Below, in pieces: positions 45,874 to 53,502 of a stretch of 64,000 nt of DNA. This DNA is from CALOAD01 sp942491415 (GTDB lineage Bacteria; Cyanobacteriota; Vampirovibrionia; Gastranaerophilales; CALOAD01), in contig CALOAD010000014.1 of NCBI GenBank assembly GCA_942491415.1, positions 124,001 through 188,000 on the forward strand, in the 5' to 3' direction. A program made the translations under genes and the position numbers. The notes under the pieces were generated by a model that had not been told where the DNA came from, did not search any database, and worked only from the letters and a program-made list of their open reading frames with translations. Position 1 is the first letter of the stretch. Each line of letters starts with the position of its first letter.

Positions 45874-46488
45874 TTAACCTCTAATATTCTCTCTGGTTGT
45901 TTTTCCACTTAAATCATAAGCTTTTTCTTGCACTCCCCAGTGAATAATTTCGATTCCGGAAGATGTTGTAAGAAGCTCAGAGTCATCTATAGGTAGGTCA
46001 ACTCTTGGTTTATGCGCTTCGATATATTTTTTTCTATCTAAAATAGTTTCTGTTTTAATTTTATTTTGAAGCTGAATAAGCCCATCAAGCAAAGCTTCGG
46101 GTCTTGGAGGACACCCAGGAACATATACATCAACAGGTATTAACCTATCAACGCCTCTAACGACAGAATAAGAATCATTTTCATACATTCCGCCTGTTAT
46201 AGTACAGGCTCCCATCGCCATTACATATTTAGGTTCCGGCATTTGCTCATAAAGCCTAACCAGTGCAGGTGCCATTTTGTGAGTGATTGTACCTGCGGTA
46301 ATAATAAGATCAGCTTGTCTTGGGGTAGCTCTAAAAACCTCGGAGCCAAATCTTGCAATATCAAAAGAAGCAGCACTTGTAGATATCATTTCAATTCCAC
46401 AACAAGAAGTGGCAAACGTAAGCGGCCAAATGGAGTTTGACCTCGCCCAGTTATAAACAAAATCTACTGCTGATATTATTACTTGCAC
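45874..46488 (-). CDS. nuoB: NADH-quinone oxidoreductase subunit B (PSST)
   Basis: Carries terminal cluster N2 of complex I. The 204-residue protein has LTFATSCCGIEMI with tandem cysteines, MGACTITGGMY and VDVYVPGCPPRPEALLDGL, supplying all four N2 cysteines. Length matches the roughly 160-220 range; the C-terminal tail is longer than in E. coli. It follows nuoA by 16 bases and is followed by nuoC after one base. Confidence 0.97.
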   Translation of the reverse strand: MQVIISAVDFVYNWARSNSIWPLTFATSCCGIEMISTSAASFDIARFGSEVFRATPRQADLIITAGTITHKMAPALVRLYEQMPEPKYVMAMGACTITGGMYENDSYSVVRGVDRLIPVDVYVPGCPPRPEALLDGLIQLQNKIKTETILDRKKYIEAHKPRVDLPIDDSELLTTSSGIEIIHWGVQEKAYDLSGKTTRENIRG

Positions 46489-46504
46489 ACTATGCTCCTT
46501 GATA

Positions 46505-46864
46505 TTATTGCCATTTTAAAACATCTTTTTTCCAGGCGTAGATAAGCCCTACAACCAAAATGAGTATAAATATAAAAGCCTCAACAAGAGCAAAAAGCCC
46601 TAGTTTATTAAATGAAACAGCCCAAGGAAAAAGGAAAACCGTTTCGATATCAAATATTAAAAATAAAATTGCAAACATATAATATTTTGCACTGAATCTT
46701 ATTCTAGAATCTCCGAATAGTTTCATTCCGCATTCATAAGTGGTGTTCTTAAGTGGGGTCGGCGCTTTTGGCTGCACCAAAAAAGATGCTACAATTGCCG
46801 CTAAAGCAAAACATGTGGAAAGAAAAATAAATCCGGCTAAGATTCCATATCCTTTTATAAACAT
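46505..46864 (-). CDS. nuoA: NADH-quinone oxidoreductase subunit A
   Basis: First gene of the complex I operon; 119 residues with three hydrophobic segments and the conserved TTYECGMKLFGDSRIRFSAKYYMFAILFLIFDIETVFLFPWA. This sequence contains the conserved Cys loop near the quinone site and the membrane Asp-Glu pair (FDIE). The upstream gap is AT-rich and probably holds the operon promoter, which I could not fix. Confidence 0.97.
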   Translation of the reverse strand: MFIKGYGILAGFIFLSTCFALAAIVASFLVQPKAPTPLKNTTYECGMKLFGDSRIRFSAKYYMFAILFLIFDIETVFLFPWAVSFNKLGLFALVEAFIFILILVVGLIYAWKKDVLKWQ

Positions 46865-46974
46865 TAATATCGACCCTATAATTTAAAAAACTTATAAAAA
46901 TATATTTTTTTTATAACATGAACATTATTTTTATTGTTATTATTGTATTGATATATTAACTAAGAAATTACAAA

Positions 46975-47829
46975 ATGATTTTTAGAAATAATACCTCACA
47001 TAAATATATTAACTCAAAATTCAAGCACTTTTGTGTACTTTTGATCTTATTATTTTTTAGTTGTTTTACTAATATTTCTTTAGCCTCTTCTGATATTCCA
47101 CTACGAACAAGTCCAACAAAACAAAATGATAATTTAAAACCTGAACAGTATCATAAAATTATCGAAATTTCGCTTAATTCTAATGACTTAGACAGTACTA
47201 AAAAACTTTTAGAAAAGGCTCTTAATAAATACCCAAACGACAAAGAATTAATCCTTCAAAGCATTACTTTTTTTAGAAAAATCGGAAAACTTGAACTTGC
47301 AAAGGAGCTTTCTGAAAAATTTTATACGCAATGTCCTGAAGATATTGAAATAAACAATGTTTTCGGCTGGCTTTTACTTGATTATTTTTATAAAACCTCA
47401 AAAAACGAAGAAAAAGAATTATTTTTAAGGAAAGCATCTCAAAAATTTCAAAAAGCACTTCATTTTGATCCTAATTCTACTGAAGCGGCGTTAGGTATCG
47501 CAAAAATAGAATTCTTACGCGGAAATTTTCAAGAATCTTTAGATATGCTTTTTGAAATAAGAGACAAAGATAGGGAAAACTCTAAAGTATATTACCATAT
47601 AGCTCATGTTTACGGATCAAGATGTTTATTTAAAACACAAAGCCGATTTTTGGAAAAAGCAATAAAATATTCACCTGCCCCTAGCTATCAGCTACATTAT
47701 GAACTAGGTTTTGTTTATGAAAAATTAGCCGATATTCATGGAGCTAAAAAAGAATATATTAAATCTCTAAAAATAAATCCGCAAAATACCGTAGTGAAAA
47801 ATCGTTTTAACCAAATTAAACACTTATAG
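46975..47829 (+). CDS. Exported TPR-repeat protein
   Basis: A 284-residue protein with a signal peptide (hydrophobic about 22-38, cleavage near SLASS) and at least five tetratricopeptide-like helix pairs, e.g. LDSTKKLLEKALNKYPNDKE, LELAKELSEKFYTQCPEDIE, KASQKFQKALHFDPNSTEAA, GNFQESLDMLFEI and HGAKKEYIKSLKINPQNTVV. It is likely a periplasmic or outer-membrane-associated scaffold. Divergent from the nuo operon. No specific function assigned. Confidence 0.85.
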   Translation: MIFRNNTSHKYINSKFKHFCVLLILLFFSCFTNISLASSDIPLRTSPTKQNDNLKPEQYHKIIEISLNSNDLDSTKKLLEKALNKYPNDKELILQSITFFRKIGKLELAKELSEKFYTQCPEDIEINNVFGWLLLDYFYKTSKNEEKELFLRKASQKFQKALHFDPNSTEAALGIAKIEFLRGNFQESLDMLFEIRDKDRENSKVYYHIAHVYGSRCLFKTQSRFLEKAIKYSPAPSYQLHYELGFVYEKLADIHGAKKEYIKSLKINPQNTVVKNRFNQIKHL

Positions 47830-48047
47830 AGTAATCTCAAGGTTTTCTTTTGAATTATTAAAAAATATGTCCGTAATAATCTACCTTATTATTAATATTC
47901 TTAAACTTTATTACTCAAAAGTAGCACTATTTTTAAAATACCCCTCAATAGCCTAATATAAGAATTATCAAGGAATTCTATCAGGATTAGTAAGGATATT
48001 TTTACATACATATATTAAACTATTTATTAAGTACACTAACTTACTTA

Positions 48048-48076
48048 TTTACATAATACTCAACAAATACTATTAT
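48048..48076 (+). promoter_or_regulatory. Promoter of murA
   Basis: TTTACA (48048-48053) and TATTAT (48071-48076), each 5 of 6 to consensus, are separated by 17 bases. The predicted transcript start near 48083 leaves a leader of about 50 bases before the murA GTG. The rest of the 303-base gap after the TPR gene (47830-48132) is AT-rich and shows no gene or RNA I can identify. Confidence 0.65.
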
Positions 48077-48132
48077 TATATAAAATGACATAATAATAAG
48101 TTGAGTAAGTGGAGTTTTTTGGGAGGATGGTT

Positions 48133-49440
48133 GTGAGCCAACGCATTATTATAGAGGGTGGGAAACGTCTATCGGGTGAAGTTTCGATCGGTGGAGCAAA
48201 GAATTCAGTATTAAAACTTATAGCCGCTGCTCTTTTAGTAAATGATATTAGTGTTATTCATAATGTGCCTAACTTGACTGACGTTGAGACAATGTTAGAA
48301 GTTATTAATTATTTAGGTGCAAAAACAAAATATAATAAAGAAGAAAAATTTATAGAAATTGATGCAACAGAGCTTAATAGAAATGAAGCTTGCTATGAAT
48401 TGGTGAGTAAAATGAGGGCCTCTTTTGTTGTGTTAGGGTCATTACTGGGTCGTTATAAAGAAGCAAAAGTTGCACTACCCGGAGGTTGTTCCATTGGAGA
48501 AAGACGTGTTGACTTCCATATTAAAGGTCTTAGAGCTTTAGGTGCAGAAGTCCATATTGAAAACGGTTATGTAGTTGCAAAAGCGTCAAAACTTGTCGGT
48601 GCTAACATACATCTTGACATGCCTAGTGTAGGCGCAACTGAAAATATCCTTCTGGCAGCAGTTTTAGCAGAAGGTTCAACAAGACTTCAAAATGCGGCTC
48701 AAGAACCTGAAATAATTGACTTAGCTAATTTCTTAAATTCAATCGGTGCAGACGTAATTGGCGCCGGAACCTCTGAAATAATTATTAACGGAGTTAAACC
48801 GGAAGATCTAAAAGGAACAGTTTATACAACCATTCCTGATAGAATTGAAGCCGGTACATATATGGCAGCTGTTGTAGCAACAAGAGGTAAGGCTGTTATA
48901 AGAAATGTATTCCCTAACCATTTAACCTTTGTAACCAGCAAATTAATGGAAATGGGAGCAGATATCTCAATCATTGAGCCTTTTAGCATGGAAGTATCTT
49001 GTCCTGATAGACCAAAAGCTGTTAATGTTGTAACTCAACCATATCCAGGTTTTCCAACAGATTTACAGTCTCCGATTATGTCTATTTGCACCATTGCTGA
49101 CGGTGTTAGCATAATCACAGAAAGCCTTTACGAAAACAGATTTAGACAAATTCCTGAATTAAGAAGAATGGGAGCTGATATCGAAGGCGATATAAATCAT
49201 GCAATAGTAAAAGGTGTTGAATCAATCAATGGAACCCAAGTAAGAGCTAGTGATCTAAGAGCTGGAGCTTCTTTAATTGTAGCCAGTCTATGTGCTCAAG
49301 GCGTTTCTGAAATAACAAACTTAAGTCATATTGATAGAGGCTATGAAAACTTTGTAGAAAAATTTAGAGGCTTAAATGCAACCATCAAGAGAATTGAAGG
49401 ACCTGAGCTACCGGCCGAAAATGTAATAATTGAGGTCTAG
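48133..49440 (+). CDS. murA: UDP-N-acetylglucosamine 1-carboxyvinyltransferase
   Basis: First committed enzyme of peptidoglycan synthesis. From a GTG at 48133 with GGGAGG six bases upstream (48121-48126), the 435-residue protein starts SQRIIIEGGKRLSGEVSIGGAKNSVL, in line with other MurA proteins; an earlier GTG at 48109 adds eight residues and lacks that spacing. Other blocks are KMRASFVVLGSLLGR, the active-site LPGGCSIGERRVDFH (Cys119), YTTIPDRIEAGTYM, the QPYPGFPTDLQ motif and RQIPELRRMGA. Followed after nine bases by a small repeated protein. Confidence 0.96.
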   Translation: MSQRIIIEGGKRLSGEVSIGGAKNSVLKLIAAALLVNDISVIHNVPNLTDVETMLEVINYLGAKTKYNKEEKFIEIDATELNRNEACYELVSKMRASFVVLGSLLGRYKEAKVALPGGCSIGERRVDFHIKGLRALGAEVHIENGYVVAKASKLVGANIHLDMPSVGATENILLAAVLAEGSTRLQNAAQEPEIIDLANFLNSIGADVIGAGTSEIIINGVKPEDLKGTVYTTIPDRIEAGTYMAAVVATRGKAVIRNVFPNHLTFVTSKLMEMGADISIIEPFSMEVSCPDRPKAVNVVTQPYPGFPTDLQSPIMSICTIADGVSIITESLYENRFRQIPELRRMGADIEGDINHAIVKGVESINGTQVRASDLRAGASLIVASLCAQGVSEITNLSHIDRGYENFVEKFRGLNATIKRIEGPELPAENVIIEV

Positions 49441-49449
49441 GTAAGTAAA

Positions 49450-49791
49450 ATGGCGCATTTCAAAAGATGGTATGATTATGATCCTCTTCTTATGGAGGTT
49501 TTAGAGCTCTTAAGATACTACCAAGATGAACTAAGATCTCAAGCCGAAATTTTTATCGAAAAAATAGAAGCTCAAGTAAGCAAGGAAACTATCGAAAAAT
49601 TTTGCGCAATGGCAAAACCGGAAGATGGAGACAGATGGTATGACCATGATCCTGTAATCTCAAAGACTGTAGAACTTTTAAGAGTTGTCCCCACGGAAGT
49701 GCAGCAAAAAGCAGCAAAAAGTTTTATTCAATCTCTTGAAAATATGGGATTAAGTGTTGATCTTGCAAAAGAAATCAACAAAGATCAATAG
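49450..49791 (+). CDS. Hypothetical protein of two RWYD repeats (113 aa)
   Basis: Unrecognised. The protein consists of two copies of a helical module: RWYDYDPLLMEVLELLR with a following helix (residues 6-40) and RWYDHDPVISKTVELLR (62-96), separated by about 20 residues. Each copy has the RWYD-x-DP start, a leucine-rich helix and a second helix ending in FIEKIE or FIQSLE. It lies nine bases after murA, probably in the same transcript, and its tail overlaps the pdxA 3' end by 17 bases. The tandem module is clear; function is unknown. Confidence 0.7.
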   Translation: MAHFKRWYDYDPLLMEVLELLRYYQDELRSQAEIFIEKIEAQVSKETIEKFCAMAKPEDGDRWYDHDPVISKTVELLRVVPTEVQQKAAKSFIQSLENMGLSVDLAKEINKDQ

Positions 49792-50743
49792 CCAACTTTA
49801 CAGCCTCTTTCATACTGGAATAATCAGACATTCCTTTGCCTGCTATATCAAAAGCTGTGCCATGAGCAGGTGATGTTCTAAACACAGGAAGTCCTATCGT
49901 TGTATTTACCGTTTTATTCATAGCAACTACTTTTATAGGTGTCAATCCTTGGTCGTGATAACAAGCTAAATAACAATCATAAGGCATCTTTTCTCCTTTA
50001 TGATAATGATTTGATGCTTTTGCAAAAAGTGTATCAGCAGGAAATGGACCCTTTATATTTATATTATAGTTTTTTTGAAGTTCTGAAATAGCCGGGATTA
50101 TAATATTCTGCTCTTCGAGACCCAAAAGTCCATTTTCACCGGCATGGGGGTTTAACCCACAAATCGCAATTGTGGGATTCTCAATTTTATATTGATCTTT
50201 TAAGGCTTTATGCAATACTAAAACTGAATTCTTGATATTTTCTTTTGATATCAAGGAAGGAACATCTTTTAACGGACAGTGCCTAGTTAAAATCATTACT
50301 CTAAAATTATTTGAAACAAAGAGCATTTCAGCTTTTTGCGTTTTTCTTTCACTCAAGAATTTTTCTAAAATTTCTGTTTGACCTGAAAATTCAAAACCTG
50401 CAAGGTTAATAGCCTTTTTTGAAAGAGGAGCTGTTGCAATAGCGTTTATTTTTTTTGATTTTGCATATTCACACGCTTTTTGTAGAGCCTGAAAAGAGGC
50501 TTGTCCTGAATGCTTTGATTCAACACCGTAAGAAAAATTTTTCAAATCAAAATTTATTTCAATCAAATCAACATCAGGTAGTTTTAAACCTAAATCAACA
50601 GCCGTTTTTTTAAAAACTTCTTTATTTCCGAACAGCATAATTTTATTCAAATCAAAATCACCGCAACAAAGCGTTTTAATTATAATTTCAGGTCCAATTC
50701 CGTTGGGATCTCCCATTGTTATGGCTATTTTTTCAGAATTCAT
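49775..50743 (-). CDS. pdxA: PdxA family 4-phospho-(hydroxy)threonate dehydrogenase
   Basis: NAD-dependent dehydrogenase/decarboxylase, 322 residues. Conserved: IAITMGDPNGIGPEI, TAPLSKKAI, GQTEILEKF, ICGLNPHAGENG, the metal-binding CYHDQGLTPIKVVA and the C-terminal PVFRTSPAHGTAFDIAGKG. Classical PdxA acts in pyridoxal phosphate synthesis; a related subgroup (PdxA2) acts on 4-phospho-D-threonate or -erythronate and is encoded next to DUF1537 kinases, as here. It lies three bases after the kinase gene, so the catabolic assignment is favoured by context but not proven. Confidence 0.9.
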   Translation of the reverse strand: MNSEKIAITMGDPNGIGPEIIIKTLCCGDFDLNKIMLFGNKEVFKKTAVDLGLKLPDVDLIEINFDLKNFSYGVESKHSGQASFQALQKACEYAKSKKINAIATAPLSKKAINLAGFEFSGQTEILEKFLSERKTQKAEMLFVSNNFRVMILTRHCPLKDVPSLISKENIKNSVLVLHKALKDQYKIENPTIAICGLNPHAGENGLLGLEEQNIIIPAISELQKNYNINIKGPFPADTLFAKASNHYHKGEKMPYDCYLACYHDQGLTPIKVVAMNKTVNTTIGLPVFRTSPAHGTAFDIAGKGMSDYSSMKEAVKLAIDLC

Positions 50744-50746
50744 ATC

Positions 50747-52045
50747 TTATTTATGTTTTTCAAAGTACTTCATAATATTGACAAGAGTGGCGGGTGAGCC
50801 TAAATTACCGGATTTAGTAACAATCCATTGCGCTTTATGATCTAAACAAAGCGGAATAGCGTGCTCTACTTCATCAATAAGCTGTAAATGCTTACTACCA
50901 ACCGCATTACAACATTTATAGGATGTTTCACCGCCAATTAATACAAGCACCACATTTTCTCTTTCTGTAACCTTTTTGGTTAAAATTGCAAGAAAATCAG
51001 TTATATATCTTGGTATTAACTCAGGATTGATCCCATGATCAAGTGCATATTGCATATTTGCATCTAGAGTTTTTTCTATCGCAGATGAGTGAACCAAAAC
51101 GCGCTTATATTTTTGCAAGTTCTCCGCAACTCTTTCTACTAATTCATTAGAAGGCTCTGATAAGACTTCTTCGAGCGATAATTCGACTATATAAGGTTCA
51201 AATTCATCAGATTCTGATAGTTTTTGAATCTGAGTTCTCACCAAATTTGTTGCGCTTCCTGAAACTATAAATATCGGTAACTCAGGTATTGTCTTTGAAA
51301 TGTGCTGATGCTTCATTTCAGGAACCCATACACTACCTATAGCTTGAGCTAAGCCTGCTGATCCACAAGGAAGAATATTGTAGTTGCTTTTTTCCATTGC
51401 AAGAACAATTTGCTCCATATCAGTAGTAGATACAGCATCTACCGCTATTAATTTTTTATTTTCTTTGATCAATCTTTGTAGTTCAATTAAAACAGGTCCT
51501 GCACCTTGCATTACTGTATTTAATTCTATATGTCCTATTATTTCGGGATTTTCCACCTGATGCTTTAAAAGAGTCGGGATATGAGATTCATAAATCGGAG
51601 CTTGTGGATCCCTTGCTACTTCTGTTCTTTCAAGAGGGATACCTTTTAAAAGATGATAACCCCCTACAGTCATACGTCCTTCGGCAGGAAATGCCGGCAG
51701 GATAATAGCTGCATCCCATTGTATTGCTTTTAAGACAGCTAAACATTCTTGAGCTACATTTCCTCTTAAAGTTGAATCAATTTTCTTATAAAAATATTCT
51801 ATATTTAAATTTTCAACAAGATTTTTTGTAGCATCTTCAACTATTTCAGCAGCTTTATGAGATTCTATATTCCTGGTTTCCGTGCTTATAGCCCAAGCTT
51901 GTGTGTTCAAATTCCCTTCAGGAAATGAGCTATAATCAAATAAAATTTGTGTATTGCAACCTCTTAAATGAAGCTGTAATGCGGTATCATTAGCTCCTGT
52001 AAGGTCATCGGCTATAATGGCTATTGCGCCTGAACTTATTAACAT
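50747..52045 (-). CDS. Four-carbon acid sugar kinase (DUF1537 family)
   Basis: Kinase of the family shown to phosphorylate D-threonate, D-erythronate or 3-oxo-tetronates. The 432 residues have the N-terminal domain signature AIIADDLTGANDTALQLHLRG, FYKKIDSTLRGNVAQE and LPAFPAEGRMTVGG, and a C-terminal domain with FIVSGSATNLVRTQIQKL, LIGGETSYKCCNAV and the IVTKSGNLG end. Its pairing with pdxA three bases downstream resembles the known acid sugar catabolic modules; no transporter or aldolase is nearby. Upstream lies ssb after nine bases. Confidence 0.85.
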   Translation of the reverse strand: MLISSGAIAIIADDLTGANDTALQLHLRGCNTQILFDYSSFPEGNLNTQAWAISTETRNIESHKAAEIVEDATKNLVENLNIEYFYKKIDSTLRGNVAQECLAVLKAIQWDAAIILPAFPAEGRMTVGGYHLLKGIPLERTEVARDPQAPIYESHIPTLLKHQVENPEIIGHIELNTVMQGAGPVLIELQRLIKENKKLIAVDAVSTTDMEQIVLAMEKSNYNILPCGSAGLAQAIGSVWVPEMKHQHISKTIPELPIFIVSGSATNLVRTQIQKLSESDEFEPYIVELSLEEVLSEPSNELVERVAENLQKYKRVLVHSSAIEKTLDANMQYALDHGINPELIPRYITDFLAILTKKVTERENVVLVLIGGETSYKCCNAVGSKHLQLIDEVEHAIPLCLDHKAQWIVTKSGNLGSPATLVNIMKYFEKHK

Positions 52046-52054
52046 AATTGAAAT

Positions 52055-52378
52055 CTACGCTTCTTCTCTTTTTCCGCCTAACAATCTTAGGTTGTTAGCT
52101 CTGACAAAATATCTTTCTTTTTGAACGCCGCTTTGGTCTTTCCATTTGCTAATAGCTAGTTTACCTTCAACTGCAACCTGACGACCTTTTCTTACGTATT
52201 CACCTGCTATTTCGGCGCTTTTATCCCAAAGCTCAATGTTAAACCAATCGGTTTGATCGCCTTCTTTTGTCCATCTGTTTACTGCGATTGAAAAAGTAGT
52301 TTTTACTTTGCCTGATTCAAAATATCTCATATCAGGGTCTTGTCCTACTCTGCCCACAATAACTACAGAATTTATCAT
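52055..52378 (-). CDS. ssb: Single-stranded DNA-binding protein, short form without acidic tail
   Basis: OB-fold single-stranded DNA-binding protein: MINSVVIVGRVGQDPDMRYFESG, FSIAVNRWTKEG, DWFNIELWDKSAEIAGEYVRKGRQVAVEGKL-type sequence and YFVRANNLRLLGG. At 107 residues it ends just after the OB fold (GGKREEA) and lacks the flexible linker and acidic DDDIPF-like C-terminal tip that recruits partner proteins in most bacteria. Some cyanobacterial Ssb proteins are also short. A possible promoter, TTGAAA-N19-TATAAT, lies at 52464-52434 on the minus strand. Confidence 0.92.
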   Translation of the reverse strand: MINSVVIVGRVGQDPDMRYFESGKVKTTFSIAVNRWTKEGDQTDWFNIELWDKSAEIAGEYVRKGRQVAVEGKLAISKWKDQSGVQKERYFVRANNLRLLGGKREEA

Positions 52379-52473
52379 ATAAACCTCTTTCTTATCAATT
52401 TCAATAATTTTTATTTATTAGGTTACAGTGAAAATTATATATTAAAAATAATGAATCATTTCAATATCTGATA

Positions 52474-53499
52474 TTAAACCTCAATTTTTCTTAAGAAAAG
52501 GGCACAATCTTCGGGAGCAGAAGAATTTAAAAACATGCCGGTAGCAAGCTCAAACCCTGCGGTTATAGATATTTTAGGAATTATTTCCAAATGCCAGTGA
52601 TAGACGTTTTTGTTCTTATTTTCGTTATCTTTGGTTGGTGAGGTATGAATAAAATAATTATATGGAGGGTTATCGAGTCCTTTATATAATTTTTTCAATG
52701 TATCTTGCAATATTTGCGCAAAGTCATCAAAAGCTTCGCCTTCAAGCTCTTCGAATTGACTAGAATGTTTTTTCGGTATTACCTGACATTCATAAGGCAC
52801 TTTCGACGCATAAGGAGCAAAACAAACAAAGTTGTCATTTTCCAATATAATCCTGCTTTTTTCTTTTAGCTCTTTTTTTATGATGTCACAAAATACACAG
52901 GTTTTATTTTCATCAAAGTAGTCTTGAGCGGATTTTAACTCTTCTTTTACTTTATGAGGAACAACAGGAGTTGCAATAATTTGGCTATGCGAGTGAGAAA
53001 GACTTGCTCCCGCTCCTTTGCCGTTATTTCTGAATATTTGTACATATTTTATCGAAGAATTTTCAGCCAAAGTTTTATATCTATTCAAATAAACTGCTAT
53101 TATTTTCCTAAAATGCCTACGATCAAAATTAGCAGGGTTTTTAAAATGATGAGGAGTCTCTATCACCACTTCAGAAACACCAAACGCATACCCGAATTGC
53201 TCTAGTGTACCGAAACTTTGGATGTCAAAACTATCATTCAAATTAAAAGCAGGATACCTGTTGGGAACCACCCTAAGACTCCATCCCTGAGAATTAGGCA
53301 TCGAATTTTTTCTCCCATACGAACAAATTTCGGGAGGCGTCTCATGTTCATTGCCATAACAAAACGGACATTCAGGATCATGATCCAATAGTTTTACTTT
53401 TGTTTGAGTGGCTATATTATGCTTAAAAGGACGCTTCGCCCTGTCAGGAGCGATAACTACCCAACAATTTGATATAGGATCTTTGCGCATTTCCGGCAT
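52474..53499 (-). CDS. galT: Galactose-1-phosphate uridylyltransferase family (GalT)
   Basis: HIT-superfamily nucleotidyltransferase that exchanges sugar 1-phosphate with UDP-glucose (or an ADP-glucose relative). The 341 residues show RKDPISNCWVVIAPDRAKRPF, the zinc motif CPFCYGNE, VRVVPNRYPAF-like RVVPNRYPAF, and the catalytic HSHSQ (H169, H171, Q173). The end, YHWHLEIIPK, carries the second conserved zinc-type histidines. It is three bases after glgA in the same operon, pointing to glucan metabolism; the exact substrate could be galactose- or glucose-1-phosphate. Confidence 0.88.
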   Translation of the reverse strand: MPEMRKDPISNCWVVIAPDRAKRPFKHNIATQTKVKLLDHDPECPFCYGNEHETPPEICSYGRKNSMPNSQGWSLRVVPNRYPAFNLNDSFDIQSFGTLEQFGYAFGVSEVVIETPHHFKNPANFDRRHFRKIIAVYLNRYKTLAENSSIKYVQIFRNNGKGAGASLSHSHSQIIATPVVPHKVKEELKSAQDYFDENKTCVFCDIIKKELKEKSRIILENDNFVCFAPYASKVPYECQVIPKKHSSQFEELEGEAFDDFAQILQDTLKKLYKGLDNPPYNYFIHTSPTKDNENKNKNVYHWHLEIIPKISITAGFELATGMFLNSSAPEDCALFLRKIEV

Positions 53500-53502
53500 G
53501 TT

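Noticed and set aside
45873..45908. Longer nuoC start overlapping nuoB by 35 bases
   Set aside because: The downstream ATG immediately after nuoB has a ribosome site and better fits operon spacing.
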